5,840 nucleotides of DNA from Akkermansiaceae bacterium (GTDB lineage Bacteria > Verrucomicrobiota > Verrucomicrobiia > Verrucomicrobiales > Akkermansiaceae), in contig CAIVXP010000002.1 of NCBI GenBank assembly GCA_903909905.1, forward strand, positions 1 to 5,840, written 5' to 3'. Positions 1 through 5,840 of this stretch are shown in pieces; the stretch's first letter is position 1, and every line of letters begins with the position of its first letter. The translations under genes and the position numbers were made by a program. Below the pieces are notes generated by a model, which worked only from the letters and a program-made list of their open reading frames with translations, was not told the DNA's origin and did not search any database.

Positions 1-42
1 GCATGGGAATCCGGCCGCGGCCGCAAATTTGCAGTGAAGTGA
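1..42 (+). CDS. Possible C-terminal end of an upstream gene (partial)
   Basis: Reading from base 1, frame 1 is open for 13 codons (AWESGRGRKFAVK) and stops with TGA at 40-42. The basic, Gly/Arg-rich ending could be the tail of a gene entering from the left, and a same-strand gene here would fit the tight collinear layout. However, frame 2 is also open until a TGA at 35-37, and frame 3 is open further, so the reading frame of any upstream gene cannot be decided from so few codons. No family can be recognised. The remaining bases up to 108 hold a short hairpin-like GCCG-TTCG-CGGC sequence (46-57) and the leader of the next gene. Confidence 0.25.
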   Translation, partial: AWESGRGRKFAVK

Positions 43-108
43 ATCGCCGTTCGCGGCTTGAATCGGCAAAGCCTCGGCCTATGGTCATTTCATCACACGC
101 AGCCAATC

Positions 109-579
109 ATGAGTTCATTTGAATCCAAAGTCAGGGAAGCCCTCAGCCAGCCTCTTAATCAAGGTGAGATGGGCGATGCGGATGCCGTCGGCACGGTGGG
201 CTCGCCGGAATGCGGCGACATGCTGCGGATGTGGCTCAAGTTCACCGAAAAGGATGGCCGCAAGGTGATCGATCGCGCGTCGTTCCAAGCCTTCGGCTGC
301 CAGACGGCGATCGCGGTTGCCTCGATGGCCACCGAATTGCTGCGCGGCAAGACTGCGGATGAAGCAAGGCATCTCACCGCGCAGGATCTCGCCGGCGACC
401 TTGGCGCGCTGCCGCCGATGAAGATCCACTGCGGCCAGTTGGTCGAAGGCGCCTTGCGCAATGCGCTTGATCAATCAACACCCGCAGACAGCAACTCTGC
501 GCCAAGCAACGCAACCACACTCAGTGAAGACATGCATCGCAAGCCCGGCGGAAAAATCCGCATCGTGCCGCTCGAGTGA
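109..579 (+). CDS. IscU/NifU-type iron-sulfur cluster assembly scaffold protein
   Basis: This 156-residue cytoplasmic protein should act as the scaffold on which a cysteine desulfurase and an iron source build a [2Fe-2S] cluster for transfer to apo-proteins. The family's ligands are all visible: Cys35 and Asp37 in SPECGDML, Cys64 in FQAFGCQTAIA, and His107-Cys108 in LPPMKIHCG. LPPMK (101-105) matches the LPPVK chaperone-recognition motif of E. coli IscU. The 44-residue spacing from Cys64 to Cys108 fits IscU/NifU and lacks the insertion of SufU. The FQxFGC and GKTxDEA wording is closest to the NifU N-terminal domain, but the NifU ferredoxin and Nfu domains are absent. A tail from about residue 122 is rich in Ser, Asn and Thr and ends GGKIRIVPLE, which is unusual. 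An in-frame TTG at 58 would add 17 residues unlike the family, so ATG 109 is preferred. Whether to call it iscU or nifU is unclear, so no symbol is given. Confidence 0.92.
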   Translation: MSSFESKVREALSQPLNQGEMGDADAVGTVGSPECGDMLRMWLKFTEKDGRKVIDRASFQAFGCQTAIAVASMATELLRGKTADEARHLTAQDLAGDLGALPPMKIHCGQLVEGALRNALDQSTPADSNSAPSNATTLSEDMHRKPGGKIRIVPLE

Positions 580-601
580 TTTCACCCCACCATTCATCGC
601 C

Positions 602-2308
602 ATGCTCGAACTCAAGGATGTTACTTACGCCATTCGCCGCGACGGCGAGGAAATGCCTTTGGTCGATCGCGTGTCGATCCGCATTCCCAAGGGCCACTTC
701 ATGGCGATTGTCGGGCCTTCGGGATGCGGCAAAACCAGTCTGCTCAAGACCATCGCGGGCCTGAATCCCGAGAGCTCCGGCGATCTGTTTTGGGAAGGAA
801 GAAACCTTTCGAAAGACCGCGATTTCACACCGACCGAGATCGGCTATGTGCCGCAATTTTCCATCGCCTATGACACGCTGACGGTTGATGAATCGATCGA
901 GGCCGCGACGCGCTTGCGGGTGGGCGACGCGGATGCCGAAGCGATAGGCGGGCGCATCGACAAAGCGCTCGAAGAAACCGGCCTTGTTGAAATCGGCGAC
1001 CGTCGCGTCAAGGTGCTTTCCGGCGGTCAGATGCGTCGACTCGGCTTGGCGATGGAGTTGGTGTCCGACCCGAAGATTTTGCTCTGCGATGAAGTCACCT
1101 CCGGGCTCGACCCATCTTCCGAGCGCGAGATCGTGCATCTTTTGCGCGACCTTTCACGCAAGGACGGTCGCATCGTGCTTTCGGTCACGCACTCGCTCGC
1201 GCACCTCGAGTTGTATGATTCGATTCTCGTCCTGCACGAAGGCCGAGTCGCCTATCATGGCCCGCCCGATCAGTTGACGCATTATTTCTCCGCCGCCAGC
1301 GCCGAGGAGGTTTACCCGCGCCTTGTCGCTCAAGCGTCCGATCGCTGGCAGCAATCGTGGGACAAGCACCGTGATTCGTACCAGAGCATGTTGGCACGCA
1401 AGCAAGCCAACGATGGCCGATCAAAAATGCCGGCCATCGACATTGAGCCACTGCCCTTGCCTGGATTCGTCAGCCAGCTCTTCACCTTGCTCTCGCGTCG
1501 CTGGCGCATCTTCTTTCGCGACCGCGGCCAAGTGCTTTTGCAACTCGCGATCCTCATCATTTTTCCGATGCTGGTCACCATCTTCAGCGACAAAGCCTCG
1601 GGCAACATCCGTCGTTTTTCCGACACGCGGCCGGGTGATGTCTTCACCGAGATCCAGGAACAACAAAGCGTGCGGGCCGATCAGGCGAAAGTGGGATCCG
1701 CCGTCTCGGGCATCATCATGTTCCAAGTGGTGCTGCTCGCATTGATGGGATCCAACAACGCCGCGCGCGAAATCGCCGGCGAACGGCAAATTTACGAAAA
1801 GGAAAAATTCGGCGGCCTGCGGCCATCGGCCTACCTCGCATCGAAGGTTTTGTTTCTCGCGTGTCTTGTCATGGCGCAGTCGTTGTGGATGGCGATGTTT
1901 GTGAATTTCTTCGGCCCATTTCGCGGCGACTTCATCCAACACGCAGGCTTCCTGTTTTTGATCAATGCGTCGATGACCTCCATTTGCCTAGCCATTTCCT
2001 CGCTCATGCGCACGGCCGAGCAGGCGTCGCTGATGTCGATTTATTTGGTCGGCTTCCAGCTGCCGCTCTCCGGCGCGGTGCTTGCCTTGCCAGAAAAAAT
2101 CGAGGCCTTCACGCGTCCGTTTGTTTCGGCCTACTGGGCGTGGTCGGGTTCAGTCGAGGCCCTGCAAGGTCAGGTTCATGACGCGGTAAGATCGGTCATC
2201 GATACGGGCCTTTCGCCAAGCGATGCGTGCCTCGCGGCCTTGCTGGCCCACATCGCCGTGGCTCTCGCGCTTGCATGGTATGGCAGCTCGAAACCGCAGT
2301 GGGATTGA
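602..2308 (+). CDS. ABC half-transporter, ATPase fused to ABC-2 type permease (ABCG-like)
   Basis: This 568-residue inner-membrane protein carries an ATPase domain (about 1-230) followed by a membrane domain (about 290-560), the domain order of ABCG/White half-transporters, which work as dimers and usually export. All ATPase motifs are intact: Walker A GPSGCGKTS (38-46), Q-loop Gln85, signature LSGGQ (139-143), Walker B ILLCDE with catalytic Glu164 (159-164), D-loop SGLD (167-170) and switch His197. About six hydrophobic segments follow, near 311-327, 366-384, 411-436, 448-468, 475-497 and 542-560. The stretch REIAGERQIYEKEKFGG between segments 2 and 3 is typical of this permease type. A hydrophilic linker (231-288) joins the halves. 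An in-frame ATG at 461 would add 47 unrelated residues and overlap the scaffold gene by 119 bases, whereas ATG 602 starts directly at MLELKDVTY, a normal ATPase N-terminus. The substrate cannot be read from the sequence, and the 22-base gap to the scaffold gene suggests cotranscription. Confidence 0.93.
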   Translation: MLELKDVTYAIRRDGEEMPLVDRVSIRIPKGHFMAIVGPSGCGKTSLLKTIAGLNPESSGDLFWEGRNLSKDRDFTPTEIGYVPQFSIAYDTLTVDESIEAATRLRVGDADAEAIGGRIDKALEETGLVEIGDRRVKVLSGGQMRRLGLAMELVSDPKILLCDEVTSGLDPSSEREIVHLLRDLSRKDGRIVLSVTHSLAHLELYDSILVLHEGRVAYHGPPDQLTHYFSAASAEEVYPRLVAQASDRWQQSWDKHRDSYQSMLARKQANDGRSKMPAIDIEPLPLPGFVSQLFTLLSRRWRIFFRDRGQVLLQLAILIIFPMLVTIFSDKASGNIRRFSDTRPGDVFTEIQEQQSVRADQAKVGSAVSGIIMFQVVLLALMGSNNAAREIAGERQIYEKEKFGGLRPSAYLASKVLFLACLVMAQSLWMAMFVNFFGPFRGDFIQHAGFLFLINASMTSICLAISSLMRTAEQASLMSIYLVGFQLPLSGAVLALPEKIEAFTRPFVSAYWAWSGSVEALQGQVHDAVRSVIDTGLSPSDACLAALLAHIAVALALAWYGSSKPQWD

Positions 2309-2375
2309 TCGCCCGATTTTTAACGCTCGATTTCTGCAGGCCTTGCCGTTACATAATCAACAATCAAGACTCACC

Positions 2376-2780
2376 ATGGCACGACGCGCAAACTCCAGTC
2401 TCCACCCCGGAATTTTGTTCGGCCTCATCGCCGCGATTGCGATCATCATTTTTCTCGGCAGATCCTGCGCCGGGAAAAAGCCCGTGGCATTTGAAAACGC
2501 CAATCCGCTCGATGTCCGGGAGCTTTTGGAAAATGGCAACAGCCTGCGAGGCAATGACTATGTGATCGAAGGGCAAGTCGACGAGAAACTGCAGTGGACC
2601 AACAATCGGGGGCAGGTTGTCAGCGTGCGGGTCGACACGCCCGGTGGCCCTGAATTTGTCGGCATTCGCATCCCGGCCGACCTTGCCAAGCTCAACATCG
2701 AGATCAAACAGAAGTATTCATTCAAAGTGCGTTTCCAAGATGGCGGCATCGCCGTCGCCACCGGTGTGAACCGACTTTGA
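2376..2780 (+). CDS. Small membrane-anchored hypothetical protein, possible OB-fold domain
   Basis: I do not recognise this 134-residue protein by family. It has a short basic N-terminus (MARRANSSLH), one strongly hydrophobic segment at about 13-28, and then a soluble domain of about 100 residues. The charge pattern suggests the N-terminus is cytoplasmic and the domain lies outside the inner membrane. Cys31 follows Gly-Arg-Ser, a poor lipobox, so an uncleaved anchor is likelier than a lipoprotein. The domain looks beta-rich: candidate strands are YVIEGQV (62-68), QVVSVRVD (80-87), FVGIRIP (94-100), KYSFKVRF (113-120) and IAVATGV (125-131). A short helix-like stretch (101-108) sits between strands 3 and 4, which resembles a small five-stranded OB-fold barrel; that fold is inference. 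The start at ATG 2376 is preferred because upstream in-frame codons overlap the transporter gene and lack sense. The next gene begins 17 bases after its stop, so the two are probably cotranscribed. Confidence 0.82.
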   Translation: MARRANSSLHPGILFGLIAAIAIIIFLGRSCAGKKPVAFENANPLDVRELLENGNSLRGNDYVIEGQVDEKLQWTNNRGQVVSVRVDTPGGPEFVGIRIPADLAKLNIEIKQKYSFKVRFQDGGIAVATGVNRL

Positions 2781-2797
2781 ATCATCAAGCCCGCGCC

Positions 2798-4696
2798 ATG
2801 AAACCGCACCTCGCCATCACTTTCGCCTTGGCCGGACTTGCCCACGCCCAAGTCTACACGCAGCCGCCCGCAAACAAGCCCGCCGATGCGTCGGCACCCG
2901 TCAGCGACACCGCAAGCACGCCCGCGGCGGCGAACACAAAGAATTCGCTGGGACAGGAAATCCCGCTGCTCGACCCATCGGCCGAGACGATCACCGTCGG
3001 TGGCGTGGCCATCCCGCTCGGCGACAATCGCCTGCTGCGCGCGCGCTTCGACAAATTTCTTAGCCAACCACCGGAAAGCAACGAGGCGGCCACGCGCTAC
3101 CGCAGAACGATTGCCGAAATCCTCAACACGATCTCACCGCTGCGCGATCAAAAGCCCGATCTCTACGCGGCCTTCAAGCTTCTGCCCACTGCTTCGTCTT
3201 ACCCCGGCGATGCGAACCTTTGCGGCTCGCTCGCGGAATCGATCTACATGGCGATGCTTGCCAAGCAGGATGTCTACGGACTCAAAAAACTCAACGAGAC
3301 GATCGAAGAGGAAAAGCAGGCCATCATCTCGAGCGGCGACTGGATGGCGCGCCACGACAAAGGCAACGAACTCGAAAAATCAAAGCCCGTCGGTGCCGGC
3401 AAGGACGTCAAAGCGGCCCCCGAAAAAACTTCCACGCCCAACGATGGCAATGGCAACAACTCGCTTAAGTACACCGACACGCTGCGTCGCATCGCTGAGA
3501 TCGAAGTGCTGAAAAAAGCCAACATCGCACGCACCGAGGCGCAAACGCTGCAAACCAAGGCGCAATACCAAGTGAGCATGATCCAATGGTTCGTGCAGCG
3601 GCGCTACGAACATGTGCTGATGGCAGCGCGTTTCTACAATCAGATCTGGAAGGATGGCGACACGGCTCTGCGCATCGACAAGAACTCGGATGTTGCTCGG
3701 CTGTTTTCCGAATCGATTGGCGTGAGTCCGACCGTTGCTTCGCTCGATTCGCTTTCCAACGAAGCGATTCGCGAGGCGGAAAAATATGTCGAGGCATTCG
3801 ACCTCATGCTCTCGCGCAACGAACTTCACGCGGCATCACAACGGCTGATGGAAGCCTTCGCGCTCGGCGAATACCTTGCGCCGGTCGCAACCTTGCCGCT
3901 CGAAAAGAAAAACCGCGTGGCCAAATATTTCCGCGATCTCTACGAGCTCTATGGCGCGTTGCAGGCGCGGGATTACACCAAGGCCCGCGATCTCAGCGGC
4001 AAGCTCAAGTCCGCAGCGAACGATTTTCCTTCATCGAAAGTTGATAGTGTCATCGCCGCCTCCACGCTCGCTTCGGACCTCGCGATCGAGGATGCAAAAG
4101 CGCAGTTGCTGGCCAGAGCCAGCGACAAGGCGGCGGAAAAAATTCGTGAGGCCGCCGAAACATGGCCCACCAACCCGAAGCTCGATGAGTTTCGCAAGCT
4201 TGTTAGCAACAGCAGCGGAATCATCGCCTCCCGCAATGATTTCGACCGCCTCATTGCCGAGAAAAATTTTCGTGAGATTGCACGGCGCCAGTATGAAATC
4301 GCGCCGGCGATTCAGGGCGATGCCGCACGCGAAGACGCGTTTCGCCAGATTGTGGAAAACCTGACGACGATCGAAGCCGCTCTCGGCAAGGCGGAGGAAT
4401 TTGGCCGCATCGGTCAGAACTGCGCGGCGTGGGAGCAACTTGCCGAGCTGCGCGAGCGATTTCCTGATGATCCGAAGCTCGGCCGCGAAATCGAGCTGCT
4501 TGCGCCGAAAGTTGCCGACTTCACCCGTGCCCTCGACCGGGCACTCCAGTTTGAAAACCGCACGCCAAAGCAAAGCGGATCCGCGCTTTCATGGTACCTC
4601 AAGGCCCGCAGCATTCACCCGCAAAGCAAATTTGCCGAAGAGGGGGTGAAACGGCTGGTTGCCGAAATGCTGCCGACCGAAGCAGATGCTCAATGA
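2798..4696 (+). CDS. Secreted alpha-helical (TPR-like) repeat protein of unknown function
   Basis: This 632-residue protein starts with a short signal-peptide-like sequence with probable cleavage after AHA (residues 15-17), so it is likely periplasmic or envelope-located. A Pro/Ala/Thr-rich low-complexity stretch follows (about 21-50), then a helical region (78-185), a polar linker rich in Lys, Gly, Asn and Pro (about 195-222), and a helix with coiled-coil character (226-270). The C-terminal half is almost entirely helical, with TPR-like units that each end in a Pro-containing turn: DFPSSKV, TWPTNPKL, EIAPAIQGD, RFPDDPKL and IHPQSKF, with the prolines at 411, 457, 503, 556 and 608. No catalytic motif is visible, and only two Cys are present (142, 542). 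The fold suggests a scaffold or protein-binding role, which is inference. A TTG at 2777, overlapping the previous stop, would add seven residues before the signal peptide, so ATG 2798 is preferred. Confidence 0.88.
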   Translation: MKPHLAITFALAGLAHAQVYTQPPANKPADASAPVSDTASTPAAANTKNSLGQEIPLLDPSAETITVGGVAIPLGDNRLLRARFDKFLSQPPESNEAATRYRRTIAEILNTISPLRDQKPDLYAAFKLLPTASSYPGDANLCGSLAESIYMAMLAKQDVYGLKKLNETIEEEKQAIISSGDWMARHDKGNELEKSKPVGAGKDVKAAPEKTSTPNDGNGNNSLKYTDTLRRIAEIEVLKKANIARTEAQTLQTKAQYQVSMIQWFVQRRYEHVLMAARFYNQIWKDGDTALRIDKNSDVARLFSESIGVSPTVASLDSLSNEAIREAEKYVEAFDLMLSRNELHAASQRLMEAFALGEYLAPVATLPLEKKNRVAKYFRDLYELYGALQARDYTKARDLSGKLKSAANDFPSSKVDSVIAASTLASDLAIEDAKAQLLARASDKAAEKIREAAETWPTNPKLDEFRKLVSNSSGIIASRNDFDRLIAEKNFREIARRQYEIAPAIQGDAAREDAFRQIVENLTTIEAALGKAEEFGRIGQNCAAWEQLAELRERFPDDPKLGREIELLAPKVADFTRALDRALQFENRTPKQSGSALSWYLKARSIHPQSKFAEEGVKRLVAEMLPTEADAQ

Positions 4697-4804
4697 CCGC
4701 GCCTAGCGGAATGCCGCGCGCCGCAGCCATCCGTGATTGCCATGCCGAAGGCAATCTGCCATGGAATTTCCGCCTTGGATACTCTGGGCATCAATCGCAC
4801 TTTC
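4697..4804. other. 108-base spacer with a small inverted repeat, no clear promoter
   Basis: This is the largest gap between complete genes. It contains a perfect 7-base inverted repeat, GATTGCC (4735-4741) and GGCAATC (4750-4756), with an 8-base loop. No T-run follows, so it does not look like a standard intrinsic terminator. No convincing -35/-10 pair is visible. The frame of the downstream gene stays open back through the second half of the spacer, with ATG codons at 4733 and 4742, but the encoded residues do not resemble the start of a nucleotidyltransferase. Confidence 0.4.
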
Positions 4805-5710
4805 ATGAAACCGACTCTCCTCGTCCTCGCCGCCGGAATGGGCAGCCGCTACGGTGGCCTCAAGCAAATGGACCCCATGGGCCCGCATGGGGAAACCGTG
4901 CTCGATTACTCGGTATTCGATGCCATCCGCTCGGGCTTCGGCCGCGTGGTGTTCATCATCCGCGAGGATTTCGCGGAGACGTTCAAACAAAGCGTGGGCG
5001 CAAGATTCGCCGATCGCATCCAAGTCGATTATGTTTTTCAAAAACTGAGCGATCTGCCCGCAGGATTTTCGGTCCCCGAAGGCCGTGAAAAACCATGGGG
5101 CACCGCCCATGCCGTTCGTGCCGCACGTGATGCGGTGAAAGAACCGTTTGCGGTGATCAATGCCGATGACTTCTACGGCCGCGATGCCTATGCCCGCGCG
5201 GCGGAATTTCTCATCAAGGAAGCCAACAATCCGGATGCGATGGCGATGGTGGGATATCCGTTGGAAAACACGCTTTCGGATTATGGCACGGTCAATCGCG
5301 GCATCTGCAAACTTGATGCAAGCGGTGCGCTTGCCGAGGTCGAGGAGTATGTGAACATCGGCCGCGAGGATGATGACCATGTCCGCGGCGTCGGCCTCAA
5401 CGGCGAACGCCGGGTCATCCCCACAGACTCGCCAGTCTCGATGAATTTTTGGGCCTTCAACCCGGTCTTCTTCGCGCAGCTCGAAGAGGCTTTCGTGAAA
5501 TTCATGACCGAGTCCGGCACTCAGCCAAAATCCGAGTGCTACATTCCCACGGTCGTCGATCAGTTGATCCGCGAGGGCAAGGCCCGCTGCGCCGTGTTGC
5601 AAAGCACCGGCTCATGGTTTGGCGTGACCTACCCCGCCGACAAGGCCTTCGTGGTCGAGTCGATCCAAAAGGCGATCGCCGCCGGCGAATACCCGGAAAA
5701 ACTTTCCTGA
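4805..5710 (+). CDS. Sugar-nucleotidyltransferase-like protein (NTP_transferase fold)
   Basis: This 301-residue cytoplasmic enzyme probably transfers a nucleotide from an NTP to a sugar phosphate or similar phosphorylated substrate, making an activated precursor. The N-terminus LLVLAAGMGSRYGGLKQ (5-21) is the Gly-rich nucleotide-binding loop of the NTP_transferase superfamily, with Lys20 in the place of the catalytic lysine. KPWGTAHAV (96-104) fits the base- and sugar-contacting GT-A motif, and NADDFYG (119-125) supplies the metal-binding aspartate. PVSMNFWAFNP (210-220) and GSWFGVTYPADK (269-280) are further conserved-looking blocks; the latter resembles the end of nucleotidyltransferase domains. 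There is no left-handed helix repeat, so an acetyltransferase fusion is absent. ATG 4805 is chosen because the protein then begins a few residues before the first strand, whereas ATG 4733 adds 24 unrelated residues. The NAD-dependent epimerase starting 36 bases downstream supports a nucleotide-sugar role. The exact sugar and nucleotide cannot be told from sequence. Confidence 0.88.
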   Translation: MKPTLLVLAAGMGSRYGGLKQMDPMGPHGETVLDYSVFDAIRSGFGRVVFIIREDFAETFKQSVGARFADRIQVDYVFQKLSDLPAGFSVPEGREKPWGTAHAVRAARDAVKEPFAVINADDFYGRDAYARAAEFLIKEANNPDAMAMVGYPLENTLSDYGTVNRGICKLDASGALAEVEEYVNIGREDDDHVRGVGLNGERRVIPTDSPVSMNFWAFNPVFFAQLEEAFVKFMTESGTQPKSECYIPTVVDQLIREGKARCAVLQSTGSWFGVTYPADKAFVVESIQKAIAAGEYPEKLS

Positions 5711-5746
5711 GCGCCGCGGCATTATTTTGTTTCAACATTCACATCC

Positions 5747-5840
5747 ATGAAAATTCTCATCACCGGCGGCTCCGGTTTCATCGGTTCCCACATCGTCGAA
5801 CACTACCAAGGCAAGGCCACGGAAATCCGCGTGCTCGACA
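5747..5840 (+). CDS. NAD-dependent epimerase/dehydratase, N-terminus only (cut by window end)
   Basis: Only the first 31 codons are present, and the reading frame runs off the right edge. MKILITGGSGFIGSHIV is the first strand, Gly-rich turn and helix of the extended short-chain dehydrogenase/reductase Rossmann fold (GxxGxxG at residues 7-13). Asp31 closes the second strand (EIRVLD), the usual place for the acidic residue that contacts the NAD adenosine ribose, so NAD rather than NADP is favoured. This family includes UDP-glucose 4-epimerase, dTDP-glucose dehydratase and UDP-glucuronate decarboxylase, and the visible part cannot separate them. Its position 36 bases after a nucleotidyltransferase gene suggests the two work on the same activated sugar. 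The leader (5721-5746) is AT-rich with no Shine-Dalgarno sequence. Confidence 0.9.
   Translation, partial: MKILITGGSGFIGSHIVEHYQGKATEIRVLD

Noticed and set aside
12..24. Palindromic CGGCCGCGGCCG overlapping a NotI site, considered as an operator or a cloning scar
   Set aside because: A self-complementary GC run of this size is expected by chance in a GC-rich genome, and nothing nearby looks like vector sequence.
46..57. GCCG-TTCG-CGGC hairpin just after a possible upstream stop, considered as a terminator
   Set aside because: The stem is only four pairs, the loop is closed by G-C instead of the stable C-G arrangement, and no T-run follows.
461..601. Extended start of the ABC transporter at ATG 461
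   Set aside because: It would overlap the scaffold gene by 119 bases and add 47 residues, many Ser, Thr, Gln and Cys, that do not resemble any ABC transporter N-terminus.
521..1138. 205-codon - strand open frame opposite the ABC transporter ATPase domain
   Set aside because: It lies opposite intact Walker A, signature and Walker B coding sequence on the + strand, and its own translation shows no family motif.
2308..2321. ATC-GCCC-GAT followed by TTTT after the transporter stop, considered as a terminator
   Set aside because: A three-pair stem is too weak to act as an intrinsic terminator.
2343..2357. TTGCCG and CATAAT before the small membrane protein, considered as a promoter
   Set aside because: The two elements are only three bases apart, far from the usual 16-18, and no other -35 sits at the right distance.
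2463..2471. Lipoprotein signal at Cys31 of the small membrane protein
   Set aside because: The preceding residues Gly-Arg-Ser do not fit the lipobox, because arginine at -2 is not tolerated in known examples.
4703..5602. 299-codon open frame on the - strand opposite the nucleotidyltransferase gene
   Set aside because: The + strand reading has clear nucleotidyltransferase motifs. The antisense frame is open because of the codon composition of the + strand gene and shows no recognisable domain.
5695..5737. GGAAA/TTTCC stem and GC palindrome followed by ATTATTTTGTTT, considered as a terminator between the nucleotidyltransferase and the epimerase
   Set aside because: The first stem lies at the end of the coding sequence away from the T-rich run, and the GC palindrome leaves a stem of only about three pairs once a loop is allowed.

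Overview
The window is a compact, GC-rich bacterial segment with every recognisable gene on the + strand: five complete genes and the start of a sixth, separated by gaps of only 17 to 108 bases. I infer a member of the Verrucomicrobiota or a relative in the PVC group. The reasons are the look of the ABC half-transporter and the nucleotidyltransferase, the GC-rich but A-run-containing coding sequence, and start codons that lack Shine-Dalgarno sequences throughout. No rRNA or other marker gene is present to confirm this.

Bases 1-108 hold at most the last codons of an upstream gene and a short leader. Bases 109-579 encode an IscU/NifU-type iron-sulfur cluster scaffold with all ligand residues (Cys35, Asp37, Cys64, His107, Cys108) and an unusual Ser/Asn/Thr-rich C-terminal tail. 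It is followed after 22 bases by a one-piece ABC half-transporter of ABCG-like domain order (602-2308). Bases 2376-2780 encode a small membrane-anchored, beta-rich protein, possibly an OB-fold. Seventeen bases later comes a 632-residue secreted protein (2798-4696) with an alpha-helical repeat C-terminal half. Neither of these two can be named. After a 108-base spacer come a sugar-nucleotidyltransferase-like protein (4805-5710) and the N-terminus of an NAD-dependent epimerase/dehydratase (5747 to the window edge), which together suggest activated-sugar metabolism.

Functionally the window reads as three loosely joined units: Fe-S assembly plus a membrane exporter; a two-gene envelope unit of unknown role; and a nucleotide-sugar unit. 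No strong promoter, intrinsic terminator, tRNA, CRISPR array, insertion sequence or long DNA repeat was found. Nothing here is clearly an undescribed system. The best leads are the anchored-protein/helical-repeat pair and the consistently non-Shine-Dalgarno leaders.
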